From Planctomycetota bacterium (GTDB lineage: Bacteria; Planctomycetota; Planctomycetia; JALXBF01): a stretch of 64,000 bases of DNA. The notes under the pieces are model-generated. The model was not told where the DNA came from and did no database searches. It saw only the letters and a list, made by a program, of their open reading frames with translations. The DNA lies in contig JALXBF010000105.1 in NCBI GenBank assembly GCA_026991575.1, forward strand, positions 62,001 to 126,000. Reading direction: 5' to 3'. The position numbers and the translations under genes were made by a program. Positions 8,820-16,826 of this stretch are shown here, one piece after another; positions within the stretch are counted from its first letter, which is position 1; the number at the start of each line of letters is the position of its first letter.

Positions 8820-9182
8820 CTAACGGTTCTCAGGCCGAACCCAGTTCTTGGGATAGCCCGGCAGGGCGCTGCCCTCTGGTGGGCGCCACAGGGCGATCTC
8901 TTCGATGCGCCGGGCAAGCTCAAAGTCTTTGTCCGTGATCCCGCGGGCCGAGTGGGTCTGGAGTTTGACGGTAAGCTTGGCGTAGCCTAGGGTCAGATCC
9001 GGATGGTGCCACGCGGCTTCCGCCACATAGCCGATGGCGTTAGCCAGAAGCAAAGTATGGGCAAAACCGGGTGTGATGTACGTGCGACGAAGCCAACCGT
9101 CACGGTATTCCCAGCCGGGCAGTTCTTGCGCGAGCCGTTCCCGCACCTCCGCTTCGCTGTAAACTCGTTCTTCACGTGCCAT
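8820..9182 (-). CDS. Pterin-4a-carbinolamine dehydratase-like protein
   Basis: About 120 residues and a full-length match to the PCD/DCoH family. It contains the signature HHPDL...Y..L.VKLQTH..RGIT, in which the two adjacent His and the later His bind the pterin. In animals and Pseudomonas this enzyme recycles 4a-hydroxy-tetrahydrobiopterin. No aromatic amino acid hydroxylase is in this window. Homologues recur in bacterial H4MPT gene clusters, where a role on a methanopterin intermediate is suspected but not shown here. The ATG at 9182 gives the standard N-terminus; the longer frame adds 15 untypical residues. It ends 9 bases before the next gene. Confidence 0.88.
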   Translation of the reverse strand: MAREERVYSEAEVRERLAQELPGWEYRDGWLRRTYITPGFAHTLLLANAIGYVAEAAWHHPDLTLGYAKLTVKLQTHSARGITDKDFELARRIEEIALWRPPEGSALPGYPKNWVRPENR

Positions 9183-9236
9183 GGCTCCGATCTCCGTCGC
9201 GCCCGAGTTCACCGTTTGGCAGACCACGTTCGGGGA

Positions 9237-10004
9237 TCAGCCACGCACCGCGCCACCATTGACGCGCACGATCTGACCGGTGATGAACGCAGCGTCATCA
9301 CTGCAGAGGAATGCAACCGTGGCAGCCACATCCTCCGGCTCGCCCCAGCGCCGTAGCAATGCCTCCCGCTCCGCCCGTTCCTGCCAGGGCCGCGGAGCGG
9401 ACCGGCCCCAAGCGGTGCGAATCCACCCGGGGGCCACACAGTTGACGCGTACCTCCGGCGCCGCTTCGACTGCCAAGCTCTTGGTAAACGCCATGACCGC
9501 TCCTTTCGCGGCGGCGAACAGTTGCCCGCTGTCACCTTCCATACCGGTTTCGGCTTGGTCCCAGCCAATTGTGACAATTGCCCCTCGGCCCCGCCGTTTC
9601 ATTTTCCTGAGCACGTGGCGACAGACCAGTATGGTGGCGCGCACGTCGACCTGCCAGAGCAACTCCAGCTTGCGTTCGAACGACCACCGCTTCGCGTCAC
9701 CGGTCAGGATATCCGCACCAGCGATGTGGACCCAGGCTTCAAGCCCTCCCCAACGTTCCCAGCAGCGTTCGACCAGTTGGGCGGCGGCGTCGGTCCCTTG
9801 CAGATCCGCAGCCACCACGTCAGCCTCACGGCCAAGCGCGTGGATCCGGTCGGCGACCTCCCGAGCAGCGTCAACGCGGCAACGACAATGGACCAGCACG
9901 TCCCAACCGCACTGAGCCAGCCTCAGGGCCGTGGCCCGTCCGATTCCGCTGGACGCCCCTGTCACCACCACGCGGCGCCGGCGCGGCGTTCGTGTATCGC
10001 TCAT
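9237..10004 (-). CDS. Short-chain dehydrogenase/reductase homologue with defective active site
   Basis: A 255-residue SDR-fold protein. The NAD(P)-binding glycine motif TGASSGIG (residues 15-22) is intact and the C-terminal VNGGAVRG ending is typical. The catalytic tetrad is not intact: the YxxxK tyrosine is Phe (F163, with K167 kept), the usual serine region reads TIGWDQ (G147, W148), and the NNAG motif is HIAG. The fold may bind nucleotide and pterin without classical reductase chemistry, or use different chemistry. A GAGGAGG 12 bases upstream supports the start. Placement between PCD and a HEAT gene in the cofactor cluster suggests work on a pterin, which is inference. Confidence 0.85.
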   Translation of the reverse strand: MSDTRTPRRRRVVVTGASSGIGRATALRLAQCGWDVLVHCRCRVDAAREVADRIHALGREADVVAADLQGTDAAAQLVERCWERWGGLEAWVHIAGADILTGDAKRWSFERKLELLWQVDVRATILVCRHVLRKMKRRGRGAIVTIGWDQAETGMEGDSGQLFAAAKGAVMAFTKSLAVEAAPEVRVNCVAPGWIRTAWGRSAPRPWQERAEREALLRRWGEPEDVAATVAFLCSDDAAFITGQIVRVNGGAVRG

Positions 10005-10033
10005 GGATCGGCCGGACCTCCTCAGCGGGCTCG

Positions 10034-11368
10034 TCACCGCTGCGAGGCTTCCGCGCCCGCAGCGTGCGAAACATAGCGGGCAAACTCTTCGGCCTGCACC
10101 CGCTCCACGACACGCTGCGCAATACTACGCACGGCCGGGTCAGGATCGTCGCAAAGCGACTCAAGCACGTCGACGGCTTCGGTGTTGTGCTGGGCGACGA
10201 GAGCCAACGCCATGCACGCCGCCCGCCGAAGCAACGGGTCGCGGCTGCGCACTGCCGAATGAACGGTGTGAAACGCCGTTGGACTGGTCGCAGCCGGCGT
10301 CGCCAGCGCAATCAGCGCGCCGATTCGACGGTCAAGTTCCACGCGAAGGCCAGCTTCCAGGAATCGCAGCGCCGAGTACCAGTCCCCGGCATGCACCCCG
10401 ACAATCATCTTCCACGCCTCGCCCAGTGCAGTACCCCCGAGCTCGACCACTGCGTCGCGTCGTTTGTCCAGGGCAACCGCTTCCAACACACGGACGACAG
10501 CGGCGCGCTGCGAGCCATCTGGTCGACAGTGAGCCAGTGCCAGGGCGGCAGCCAGAGCCACCGTGTCTTCCTCGCCTTCCACGGCTCGAAGCAACGCTGG
10601 CAGCGCCGCCTCGGCGTCATCCTCAGCCAGGGCCAGCCCGACGGCAGCACCGAGCCGCTCTTCTCGCGTCTGGCCCGTCCGCAGCATATCCGCCAGCACG
10701 GGCACCGCCGGACCGCCAACTTTGCCCAGCGCGCAGTAGGCTGTGAACCGCAGCAGAGGCTGTTTGCCATGGGTCAGCGGCACCATGTACGGGACGGCGT
10801 CGGCGGCAGCTCGACCGAGCCGAGCGGCCGTCTGCAGGGCCGCGGTCTGCATTTGACGATCGGCGCTCTCCAGCGCGCGGATCAACAGAGGTACTGATCG
10901 CCGGCCGCCGCCGGCTAAGCCGCGTACCGCTTGCTCGCGCACAGCACTATCCGGATCGTTGAACGCAGCATGAACCTCGGGAAAGTCCGGAAACTCGTCA
11001 GGGGCAACCCGAGCCAGCGCGACAATCGCTTCGTGTCGAAGCAGGCTATTGCCGGAGCAGAGCTGCTCGCGGATACGCGGCACCAACGGACGAGCCGCCG
11101 GGCCGATTCGGCCGGCGCCCATGAGCGCCACGGCGCGCACATTCGGATCTCCGTGCGCCAGCAGCCGCTCCAGCCCGGGCACAGCGGCTGCGCCGAGTTT
11201 GACCATCTGCTCCACAGCCCGTAGCCGTTCCGATGGATCACCCGAGCTAGCCTGCGCGACCAGCACGTGAACGTCCAAACCAGAACGTTGCAGAGGACTT
11301 CGCAGCCAGGCCAGCACCGCCCCGGTCACACCTCCGGCAACAACCAAATAGACATGTCTTGCACTCAT
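10034..11368 (-). CDS. Membrane-anchored HEAT-repeat protein
   Basis: A 444-residue protein with one N-terminal hydrophobic helix (about residues 5-22, containing YLVVAGGVTGAVLAWL) followed almost entirely by paired amphipathic helices. Recurrent patterns such as GDPNVRAVALMGAGRIG and DPDSAVREQAVRGLAG are classic HEAT/PBS-lyase-like repeats. Such domains are protein-protein interaction scaffolds; no catalytic motif is seen. GGAG lies 7 bases before the chosen ATG; the longer frame reaches into the promoter region. It is the first gene of a HEAT-SDR-PCD-DHPS transcript driven from the promoter at 11431-11459. A link to C1 cofactor enzymes is positional only. Confidence 0.82.
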   Translation of the reverse strand: MSARHVYLVVAGGVTGAVLAWLRSPLQRSGLDVHVLVAQASSGDPSERLRAVEQMVKLGAAAVPGLERLLAHGDPNVRAVALMGAGRIGPAARPLVPRIREQLCSGNSLLRHEAIVALARVAPDEFPDFPEVHAAFNDPDSAVREQAVRGLAGGGRRSVPLLIRALESADRQMQTAALQTAARLGRAAADAVPYMVPLTHGKQPLLRFTAYCALGKVGGPAVPVLADMLRTGQTREERLGAAVGLALAEDDAEAALPALLRAVEGEEDTVALAAALALAHCRPDGSQRAAVVRVLEAVALDKRRDAVVELGGTALGEAWKMIVGVHAGDWYSALRFLEAGLRVELDRRIGALIALATPAATSPTAFHTVHSAVRSRDPLLRRAACMALALVAQHNTEAVDVLESLCDDPDPAVRSIAQRVVERVQAEEFARYVSHAAGAEASQR

Positions 11369-11430
11369 GTCGCGCCACTCCTGCGCACCGCCCGCCAGGC
11401 TCGCAAGCGGCACCCCGCCTAACGGTTTCC

Positions 11431-11459
11431 GATATATCAATTCAGCAGCCCGGAATCAA
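11431..11459 (-). promoter_or_regulatory. Promoter for the HEAT-SDR-PCD-DHPS transcript
   Basis: On the minus strand a TTGATT box (11454-11459), an exact 17-base spacer and TATATC (11431-11436) lie in a locally AT-rich patch, giving a start near 11424 and a leader of about 56 bases before the HEAT gene. This is one of the best sigma-70-type matches in the window. Confidence 0.55.
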
Positions 11460-11727
11460 GCCCCCAGACGCTTGGAAGCTGCAACTCGGCGCCCTCGCGA
11501 AACGCATCGCAGCCGATTCAAGGTGATCGCCTCTGCATGCCGGATCGTGCTAAGGAGCACCGGATAGTCAGGATTAGGCGTATGCCGAAGCCTCCCCTCC
11601 CCTGCGTCGCCTGCGATTCGGTCGGCGGCCTCGGGGCAGCGCCAACGCATGCCCATACGGAGCAGCTCGGCCCGCGAGTCAGGCCAGTGGCCCCTTCGGC
11701 TGGCGACCGGCGTCTCCGGTCGACGGC
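11460..11727. other. Gene-free spacer between mfnE-like and HEAT genes
   Basis: Together with the promoter next to it, this makes about 360 bases without a convincing gene. A 92-codon minus-strand frame overlapping the mfnE stop has no ribosome binding site and an Arg-rich, noncoding-looking translation. No hairpin with a T run is apparent. Confidence 0.5.
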
Positions 11728-12300
11728 TCAGCATGAGTCGACTTGCTGCATGAGCACTTCCACTGACGGGAATCGTTCCTGGAGCCAGCGGAAATACCCA
11801 TCGACAATCCCCTCACGGGCCGCTTCCGCGATGCTCCCGGCCACGCGCCGTTTCAGCAACACGAGCCGCCGTGCGCCACACGCGGCGGCGATCAGCAGTG
11901 CGATCGAATCAGAGGTCACATCCCAACTGGTCGGCAGCCTGATGCCCAAGCACTCCTCGCTCTCCCGAAGCAACGCCACCGGATCGGCCAGCATCACAGC
12001 GTGCTCGCCGCTGGCGACCTCTTCCAGCGCGGTCGCTAGCGGCCAGGTTGCCGGGGCAGCGGCCGCAGCGAGGATCTGCGTGTTGAACCGCATCGCCTCG
12101 ACGGCCAGCCAGTGTGCCGCTTCCTCCGACAGCTGCCACCATTGAGACCAGCGGCGCACCAGATCTGCCACCTCACCGCCGCCGACCACGATCAGCACGG
12201 ACTCCCCTCTGAGCAACTCGTCGACCGCTCGCCGAATGACCGGCACGCCGGCCGGCGTGCGCAACAGGCTACCACCGCACTTAAGCACCACGACCGCCAT
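11728..12300 (-). CDS. Amino-acid-kinase-fold protein, MfnE-like
   Basis: A 190-residue protein of the amino acid kinase (AAK) superfamily, starting VVVLKCGGSLL, the lysine and glycine loop that binds ATP phosphate in aspartokinase or uridylate kinase relatives. A second glycine-rich loop, IVVGGGEVAD, follows. It is shorter than aspartokinase and comparable with the small AAK MfnE, which phosphorylates 5-(aminomethyl)-3-furanmethanol phosphate in methanofuran synthesis. The start at 12300 overlaps the MfnF-like gene by 20 bases, a tight coupling that supports the same pathway. The MfnE role is inferred from fold plus neighbourhood. Confidence 0.78.
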   Translation of the reverse strand: MAVVVLKCGGSLLRTPAGVPVIRRAVDELLRGESVLIVVGGGEVADLVRRWSQWWQLSEEAAHWLAVEAMRFNTQILAAAAAPATWPLATALEEVASGEHAVMLADPVALLRESEECLGIRLPTSWDVTSDSIALLIAAACGARRLVLLKRRVAGSIAEAAREGIVDGYFRWLQERFPSVEVLMQQVDSC

Positions 12301-13357
12301 GTGCCGCTCCGCGCGCAAGCTGGACCAGTGCCCAGGCCGGCCCGCACCTGGAGATCATCTCGCCGGCCAGCTCACCGAGCGCCAGCACAGGCCGGCGCCA
12401 CCCGAGCTGGCTGAGTGCCTGCCGCGCCAGAAACTCCCCTTCGCCGGCCACGATTACCTGCTCGACTGCTGACCGTGCAGCACGCAGTCTGGTGGCGATC
12501 GCGCGGCAGAGCTCGGCGCAGGCGGCCGCGGCCACGTGCTCGGCAATCCGTGCCAGTTCCTGCGGCTCAAATCGGTCCGCGTCCAGACACATGGTGCGTG
12601 CCAGACGCTGTGCTGCGCAGAGGCGGGTCATGGGCCGGCCGTCGGCGGTCTCGCAACATGCGGGATCCTCGGGCAGATCGCCCGTCAGCAGGAACGCGTC
12701 ACCGACGGTCGCGAACAGCTCGCGGGCAACCGGGACCATTCGGCCACGCCAGGGAACGCTACCAACCAGCATGGCCACCGGTGTCCGGCGTACGCCCAAG
12801 TAGAGCAACTCCCGTGAGATCAGCCGCGTAACGTCTTCCAGACCGTCTGCCCGAACGGTGCCACGGTGCAACAGAACGATGTCCGTGGTGGTCGAGCCGA
12901 CATCGATCAGCAGCGCGGTAGCCGGCTCGATAAGACGTGCAGCCCATTGCGCCAGGGCCAGCCAGTTCGCGGCGGCGACGGAACTGGGCTCCAGCCGGGC
13001 ACGGGCCAACGGCACGAACTGACCGCGCGTCGTCCACACAAGCGTCCGGCAGTTGGCCCAGGCCAACGTCTCCAGCGCGTGCTCAACGGCCGCCAGGACC
13101 GCCTGGACCCCCTCATCCTTCGACACGAAGCAGTCGCACAGCTCCGCGGTCATCGTCACCGCCAGCTTCTCCGGCACCGGGCAAGCTGCCAAGAACGTGA
13201 CCAGTTCGTCCGCCAGCCGTTGCGGCGCACGCCAGACAGCAAAGGGCCTGCTGGCGGCTCTTCCTGAACTATCGGCCAGCTTGAGGTTTGCACCACCGAT
13301 ATCCAGGCCGACGATGTACGCGGTGTCCGAGTTGCGGTCCTCCTTCGCGCGGCCCAC
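12281..13357 (-). CDS. ASKHA/hydantoinase-fold protein, MfnF-like (methanofuran synthesis)
   Basis: A 358-residue protein related to the hydantoinase A/oxoprolinase fold. The phosphate-1 loop is GLDIGGANLKLAD near the N-terminus and the phosphate-2 loop is LIDVGSTTTDIVLL near the middle. Archaeal members of this H4MPT-linked family include MfnF, which couples the activated aminomethylfuran to glutamyl-tyramine. The adjacent MfnE-like kinase would provide the activated substrate and the nearby ATP-grasp protein the glutamyl partner. The start is a GTG at 13357; an AAGGAGG lies just inside this frame but no ATG, GTG or TTG follows it, so the exact start is uncertain. Confidence 0.8.
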   Translation of the reverse strand: MGRAKEDRNSDTAYIVGLDIGGANLKLADSSGRAASRPFAVWRAPQRLADELVTFLAACPVPEKLAVTMTAELCDCFVSKDEGVQAVLAAVEHALETLAWANCRTLVWTTRGQFVPLARARLEPSSVAAANWLALAQWAARLIEPATALLIDVGSTTTDIVLLHRGTVRADGLEDVTRLISRELLYLGVRRTPVAMLVGSVPWRGRMVPVARELFATVGDAFLLTGDLPEDPACCETADGRPMTRLCAAQRLARTMCLDADRFEPQELARIAEHVAAAACAELCRAIATRLRAARSAVEQVIVAGEGEFLARQALSQLGWRRPVLALGELAGEMISRCGPAWALVQLARGAAHGGRGA

Positions 13358-13425
13358 GGCTTCAACGTAACGCGCCGTCTGCGATTCTGGACGTCTTGTA
13401 GGTCATGGTCCGCGGTTGGGCCCTG

Positions 13426-14376
13426 CTAATGACACTCCGGCGTCAGTGGGCCAGCCAGTTCACGCAGGAAGAACAGCCTGCCAGGCTGCGTTGGCATGAA
13501 CGATGAGGGCACCCATGGGTCGGGGCCATACCGCAGCGTCATCCACAGGCTCATTCCCTGCCACTGCATGCCTCGACCAAGTACCCCATCGGCACCGCCA
13601 ATGATCCAATCAGCCCCCAGGAACAGGCCGGGGCCGATCGTGTTCGCATAGGCCGGGACCAGCGTGGTCCGACTCTTAAAGCTGGTGATTGCATTCTGTT
13701 CGATCGTCAGCGGGTGAAGTTTGGCAGCGATCCTGTACGGCTGGCTCTTCCAGTCGTCGACCGAGTCGAATTCCGCAGCGAAATGTGGCTCCCAGAATGC
13801 GATGTGGCAAACCCTGCCAATGCCAAAGATCACAACCAGCTCCGCGCCCTGCTTGCGCAGATCCGCGATGCGTGCGGGGTACTCCGGCAGGACATCCTTG
13901 GTCGCGAAATGCCGTTGCGAGGGCGGCACGGTTAGCTCACCCAAGGGCCCGTAGAAAGCCTCCTCCATCGCGTTTTGGAATGCCCCGGGGTTACTGGGCG
14001 GCAGCGTGTTGCCCTGCGCATCGCTCCACTCATCCATATTGAACCCCCACACGTGCTCGCAGGAAACGTTCCATTCCTTCAGGAAATAGACCGCCCACCT
14101 GTACATGCCCATCGGGCCGACCGGCAGGATGAGAGCAATCGGGCGGCCATCACGTCGTGCACGGTAGATAGCGCGTGCAATCTCGTGGCCCATCTTGACG
14201 TCGAACTCGGCCAGGTCGTCACACGGGATCGGTTCGAATCGCTCGTGCCACCAGGGCTGGCGTTCCGTGATCGCCTCAGGGGGGTTACTGCAGAGTTGGT
14301 CGATCTTGGCCAGGTCCCAGCCCGCCGGGAAGAACCCTTCCAGCATCGAGCCGGCAAGCGTGCTGACGAGATCCAT
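13426..14376 (-). CDS. Divergent glucosamine-6-phosphate deaminase (NagB)-fold protein
   Basis: A 316-residue protein of the NagB/6-phosphogluconolactonase superfamily. The NagB motif FNMDE is kept (D115, the catalytic base position). The second motif, normally G.G.DGHIAFNEP, reads [13 protein letters not shown], so the conserved Asp is Val189, whereas H191 and E196 remain. It is also longer than NagB (about 266) at its N-terminus. Classical GlcN6P deamination is therefore doubtful, and a related phosphosugar isomerisation is possible. GGGAGGTG lies 5 bases before the ATG. It sits between the MfnF-like and MfnD-like genes in the same direction, suggesting a cofactor-linked role, but none is known to me. 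Confidence 0.8.
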   Translation of the reverse strand: MDLVSTLAGSMLEGFFPAGWDLAKIDQLCSNPPEAITERQPWWHERFEPIPCDDLAEFDVKMGHEIARAIYRARRDGRPIALILPVGPMGMYRWAVYFLKEWNVSCEHVWGFNMDEWSDAQGNTLPPSNPGAFQNAMEEAFYGPLGELTVPPSQRHFATKDVLPEYPARIADLRKQGAELVVIFGIGRVCHIAFWEPHFAAEFDSVDDWKSQPYRIAAKLHPLTIEQNAITSFKSRTTLVPAYANTIGPGLFLGADWIIGGADGVLGRGMQWQGMSLWMTLRYGPDPWVPSSFMPTQPGRLFFLRELAGPLTPECH

Positions 14377-14419
14377 CTGGTCACCTCCCGCTGCATCGCC
14401 TGCTACAGTATCTGCCCGC

Positions 14420-15424
14420 TCACTGCATCGATCGTAGCGTGCCGTCGGGCCAAAAACAAACCGGGTCGGCTGCGGGAACGGCCTCGGACGCTGTTGTGTC
14501 CGTCAACAGAACGGCTGCCAGATTGATCCCGGTAGCAGCCGCCTGGGCCACGAACGAGGTGGTCAAGCGGGGGTTGACCTCCACGACCATCGGCTCTGCC
14601 AGCCCGCGGCCGGACGCCCGCCACGGGAAGACCAGATCGACGCCCACGAATCCCCGTTCGCCGCGGAACAGTTCGGTCAGCGGTCGTACGATTCGGTGGG
14701 CTTGCTCGGCGAGGTGAGCCGGCAACGGGATGGCGCCCCCCTCGTAGCGAAACCCGGCATCGTCACAGGCAATCCATTGGTAAGCCGGCGGCAGGAGCAC
14801 GATGCGGGTTTCGGCCAGAACCATCGCCACACTGGCACTCAAGCCGCAGCGCAGGGGGCTCACGCACAGCAGCCCAGCATCGCTCTGCGGTGCCTGCGCC
14901 GGAGAAGTCGTCAGCATGATCCCCTCACAGCCGGCACCGCAGCGCGGCTTGACGACCGCCAGTTCCGGGCCAATGGCACCGCTGCGCAGTGGCCGGTGCG
15001 GCACATGGGCCACCCCGAGTGACGCCAGCAGCTCACTGGTACGAACCTTGTCGCTGAACAGCGCCGTCCAGTACGGCGACAGGTTCAGCAGGCGGTGGCT
15101 GGCGGCAAACTGCCGCACAAGGCGGCTCAGCACACCGTCGCACTCAGGCGCGATCAACAGAAGCGTGTCGCAACGGTCCGCCAACTGCTCCAGCAACGCG
15201 TGCCAACGGTTGCCCACGAGCGGTTCGATCCCTTCCTCTAGCCGCACCCACTCCCGGAAGCACTCATGCACGGCGCAAAGACAAGAGGACACAGGTGGAC
15301 TGCATGCGCGAAGCTGCGCGGTTGCCCAGCGAAGCATCGCAGCGCCTTCGCGCGCCAGTCGCCGCGAAACCGTTGCCACCCCGCATCCCCCAGCCATGAC
15401 GTGTTCGTAGACAGCCACCTTCAT
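14420..15424 (-). CDS. ATP-grasp ligase, MfnD-like (glutamate ligase of methanofuran synthesis)
   Basis: A 334-residue ATP-grasp protein. It starts with [11 protein letters not shown], has the nucleotide-binding [14 protein letters not shown] segment mid-protein and ends with FVGVDLVF...[11 protein letters not shown], the acidic/Asn metal-binding motif of the fold. Archaeal MfnD ligates glutamate to tyramine, and bacterial methylofuran carries related glutamyl-amine or tyrosine groups. Linkage to MfnE- and MfnF-like genes supports this. The ATG at 15424 has GGAG 8 bases upstream and overlaps the stop of the small upstream ORF (ATGA). Whether the acceptor is tyramine or tyrosine cannot be decided. 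Confidence 0.78.
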   Translation of the reverse strand: MKVAVYEHVMAGGCGVATVSRRLAREGAAMLRWATAQLRACSPPVSSCLCAVHECFREWVRLEEGIEPLVGNRWHALLEQLADRCDTLLLIAPECDGVLSRLVRQFAASHRLLNLSPYWTALFSDKVRTSELLASLGVAHVPHRPLRSGAIGPELAVVKPRCGAGCEGIMLTTSPAQAPQSDAGLLCVSPLRCGLSASVAMVLAETRIVLLPPAYQWIACDDAGFRYEGGAIPLPAHLAEQAHRIVRPLTELFRGERGFVGVDLVFPWRASGRGLAEPMVVEVNPRLTTSFVAQAAATGINLAAVLLTDTTASEAVPAADPVCFWPDGTLRSMQ

Positions 15425-15714
15425 CGGACTGCTCCGATCAACCGCCGTTTCCGGTCGCGGTTGCGTTGCACATCACGCAGCGCGAAACGGACAGGCGCGT
15501 CAGGAGCGCGCACCGGCGTCGCGTAAGCCCGACACTTGGTATCGTAGTGGGACCCAAGCAAGCTGCTTCGCGGTGGCTCAAGCGATTGCCACGCAGTTTC
15601 GCCAGACAAGGACACAGTAGCAAGGACCGGCACGTGCCCTGACGCACGGCTGAGGCGCACCGACCAGACGGCCTCCGGTACCGCGCGCGGACGGACCTGC
15701 CGCATGTTCTCCAT
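15421..15714 (-). CDS. Possible small ORF coupled to the ATP-grasp gene
   Basis: A 97-codon frame (or 94 from the ATG at 15705) whose TGA overlaps the ATG of the ATP-grasp gene as ATGA, the usual sign of translational coupling. GGGAG lies 9 bases ahead of the second ATG. The N-terminal half looks coding-like; the C-terminal end is very basic. I recognise no domain. It would be the first gene of the cofactor cluster on this strand. It could instead be chance, since the region is GC rich. Confidence 0.4.
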   Translation of the reverse strand: MENMRQVRPRAVPEAVWSVRLSRASGHVPVLATVSLSGETAWQSLEPPRSSLLGSHYDTKCRAYATPVRAPDAPVRFALRDVQRNRDRKRRLIGAVR

Positions 15715-15887
15715 CTCCCGTTCCCCGTGATGGGGGCGGACCGTCGGTGCAGACCGACCGGTCCGGCGTCGCAGGACCGCGGAGGGGATCGTGCATTCGG
15801 GGAATACCGTTCTGGTCGGCGAGGCGGTGGGCAGTCATAATTAGCGATAGTGTCAGGTTCCTGGCCCCCCAAGCGCAGGGAAGCATT

Positions 15888-16778
15888 ATGGGCGAACCGG
15901 TTTGCGACAGAGCGGCAATCGCCGAGACGACCTTGCGGCGCGAAACGATTGAGAAACTCCGCAACGTCATCGCAACGATCCGGCGTGGTTTTGAGATCAG
16001 CCGGCGCGCCGCCCGATCACATCGGCGACGAGCTGCGCAGCGACAGCTGTCCGGTATTCCGGTCCGGTTCGAGCGCGGCGAATGCCTGCAGATACGACGC
16101 TGCGCCACGCCCTTCCTGACCCGGCCAGCCGAACTGGTGCCCTGCAAACCCGACTGGCAACCTGGTCTGCTGCAGACGCGCCACCTGCACGAGCTCCACC
16201 TATTGCACGAAGCGCTGCCGCACCAGGTGCTCTACCTTGACCTGGAAACCTGCGGGCTCAAGTCCCGTCCCGTGTTCCTCGTGGGCGTGCTGCAGCACGA
16301 TCCGGTGGAAGGCTGGGTCGTTGAGCAGTACTTTGCACGGAATTACGAGGAGGAGGCAGCCATCCTGGAAGCTTTCTGGCACGTTCTGCGCCGGCACCGG
16401 GTACTGGTCACGTTCAACGGCAAAGCGTTCGACTTCCCGTACGTGCTGGATCGGTCCCGCTATCATCGGATCAAGGTCACGTCGGGCCGCTCGCGATCAC
16501 GGTCCAGCTTGACACATTGCGACGTTCTGCTGTACGCCCGCCGTCTGTGGAAGGAGCGGCGTGAGCTACCGGACTGTCGGCTCCAGACCCTGGAGTACTG
16601 TCTCTGCGGTCGTGAGCGTGAACAGGACATCCCGGGGTGGGAGATTCCGGCCGCGTATGACCGCTTCGTGCGTCAGGGCCGCACGGACGAGGTCAGCCGT
16701 ATTCTGGACCACAACTTCTACGACCTGATCACGCTTGCAGAGCTATCGTTTCGTGTGCTGCATGAGCTGGGCGGGTAA
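15888..16778 (+). CDS. RNase H-like (YprB-type) exonuclease domain protein
   Basis: A 296-residue protein containing a DEDD-family 3'-5' exonuclease core of the YprB/RNase_H_2 type. Motif I is YLDLET (about residues 117-122), motif II is FNGKAFDFP, and motif III is HNFYDLITL near the C-terminus with His-Asn and the last Asp. These acidic residues bind the two catalytic metals. The N-terminal 100 residues are basic and may bind nucleic acid. The ATG at 15888 is preceded by AGGGAAG; a longer open frame to 15747 has no ribosome binding site. The AT-rich CATAATTAG at 15836-15844 may belong to its promoter. DNA or RNA substrate not determinable. Confidence 0.8.
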   Translation: MGEPVCDRAAIAETTLRRETIEKLRNVIATIRRGFEISRRAARSHRRRAAQRQLSGIPVRFERGECLQIRRCATPFLTRPAELVPCKPDWQPGLLQTRHLHELHLLHEALPHQVLYLDLETCGLKSRPVFLVGVLQHDPVEGWVVEQYFARNYEEEAAILEAFWHVLRRHRVLVTFNGKAFDFPYVLDRSRYHRIKVTSGRSRSRSSLTHCDVLLYARRLWKERRELPDCRLQTLEYCLCGREREQDIPGWEIPAAYDRFVRQGRTDEVSRILDHNFYDLITLAELSFRVLHELGG

Positions 16779-16826
16779 ACGCATCAGGGCCTCCCTGTCT
16801 CCGGCGCTGGCCGGCGAGGTGCGAAC

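Noticed and set aside
11456-11734. 92-codon minus-strand frame overlapping the mfnE-like stop
   Set aside because: No ribosome binding site and it covers a strong promoter candidate; translation looks noncoding.
14228-14245. GGTTCGAATC, resembling a tRNA T-loop
   Set aside because: Lies inside the NagB-like coding sequence and no acceptor or anticodon stems can be folded around it.
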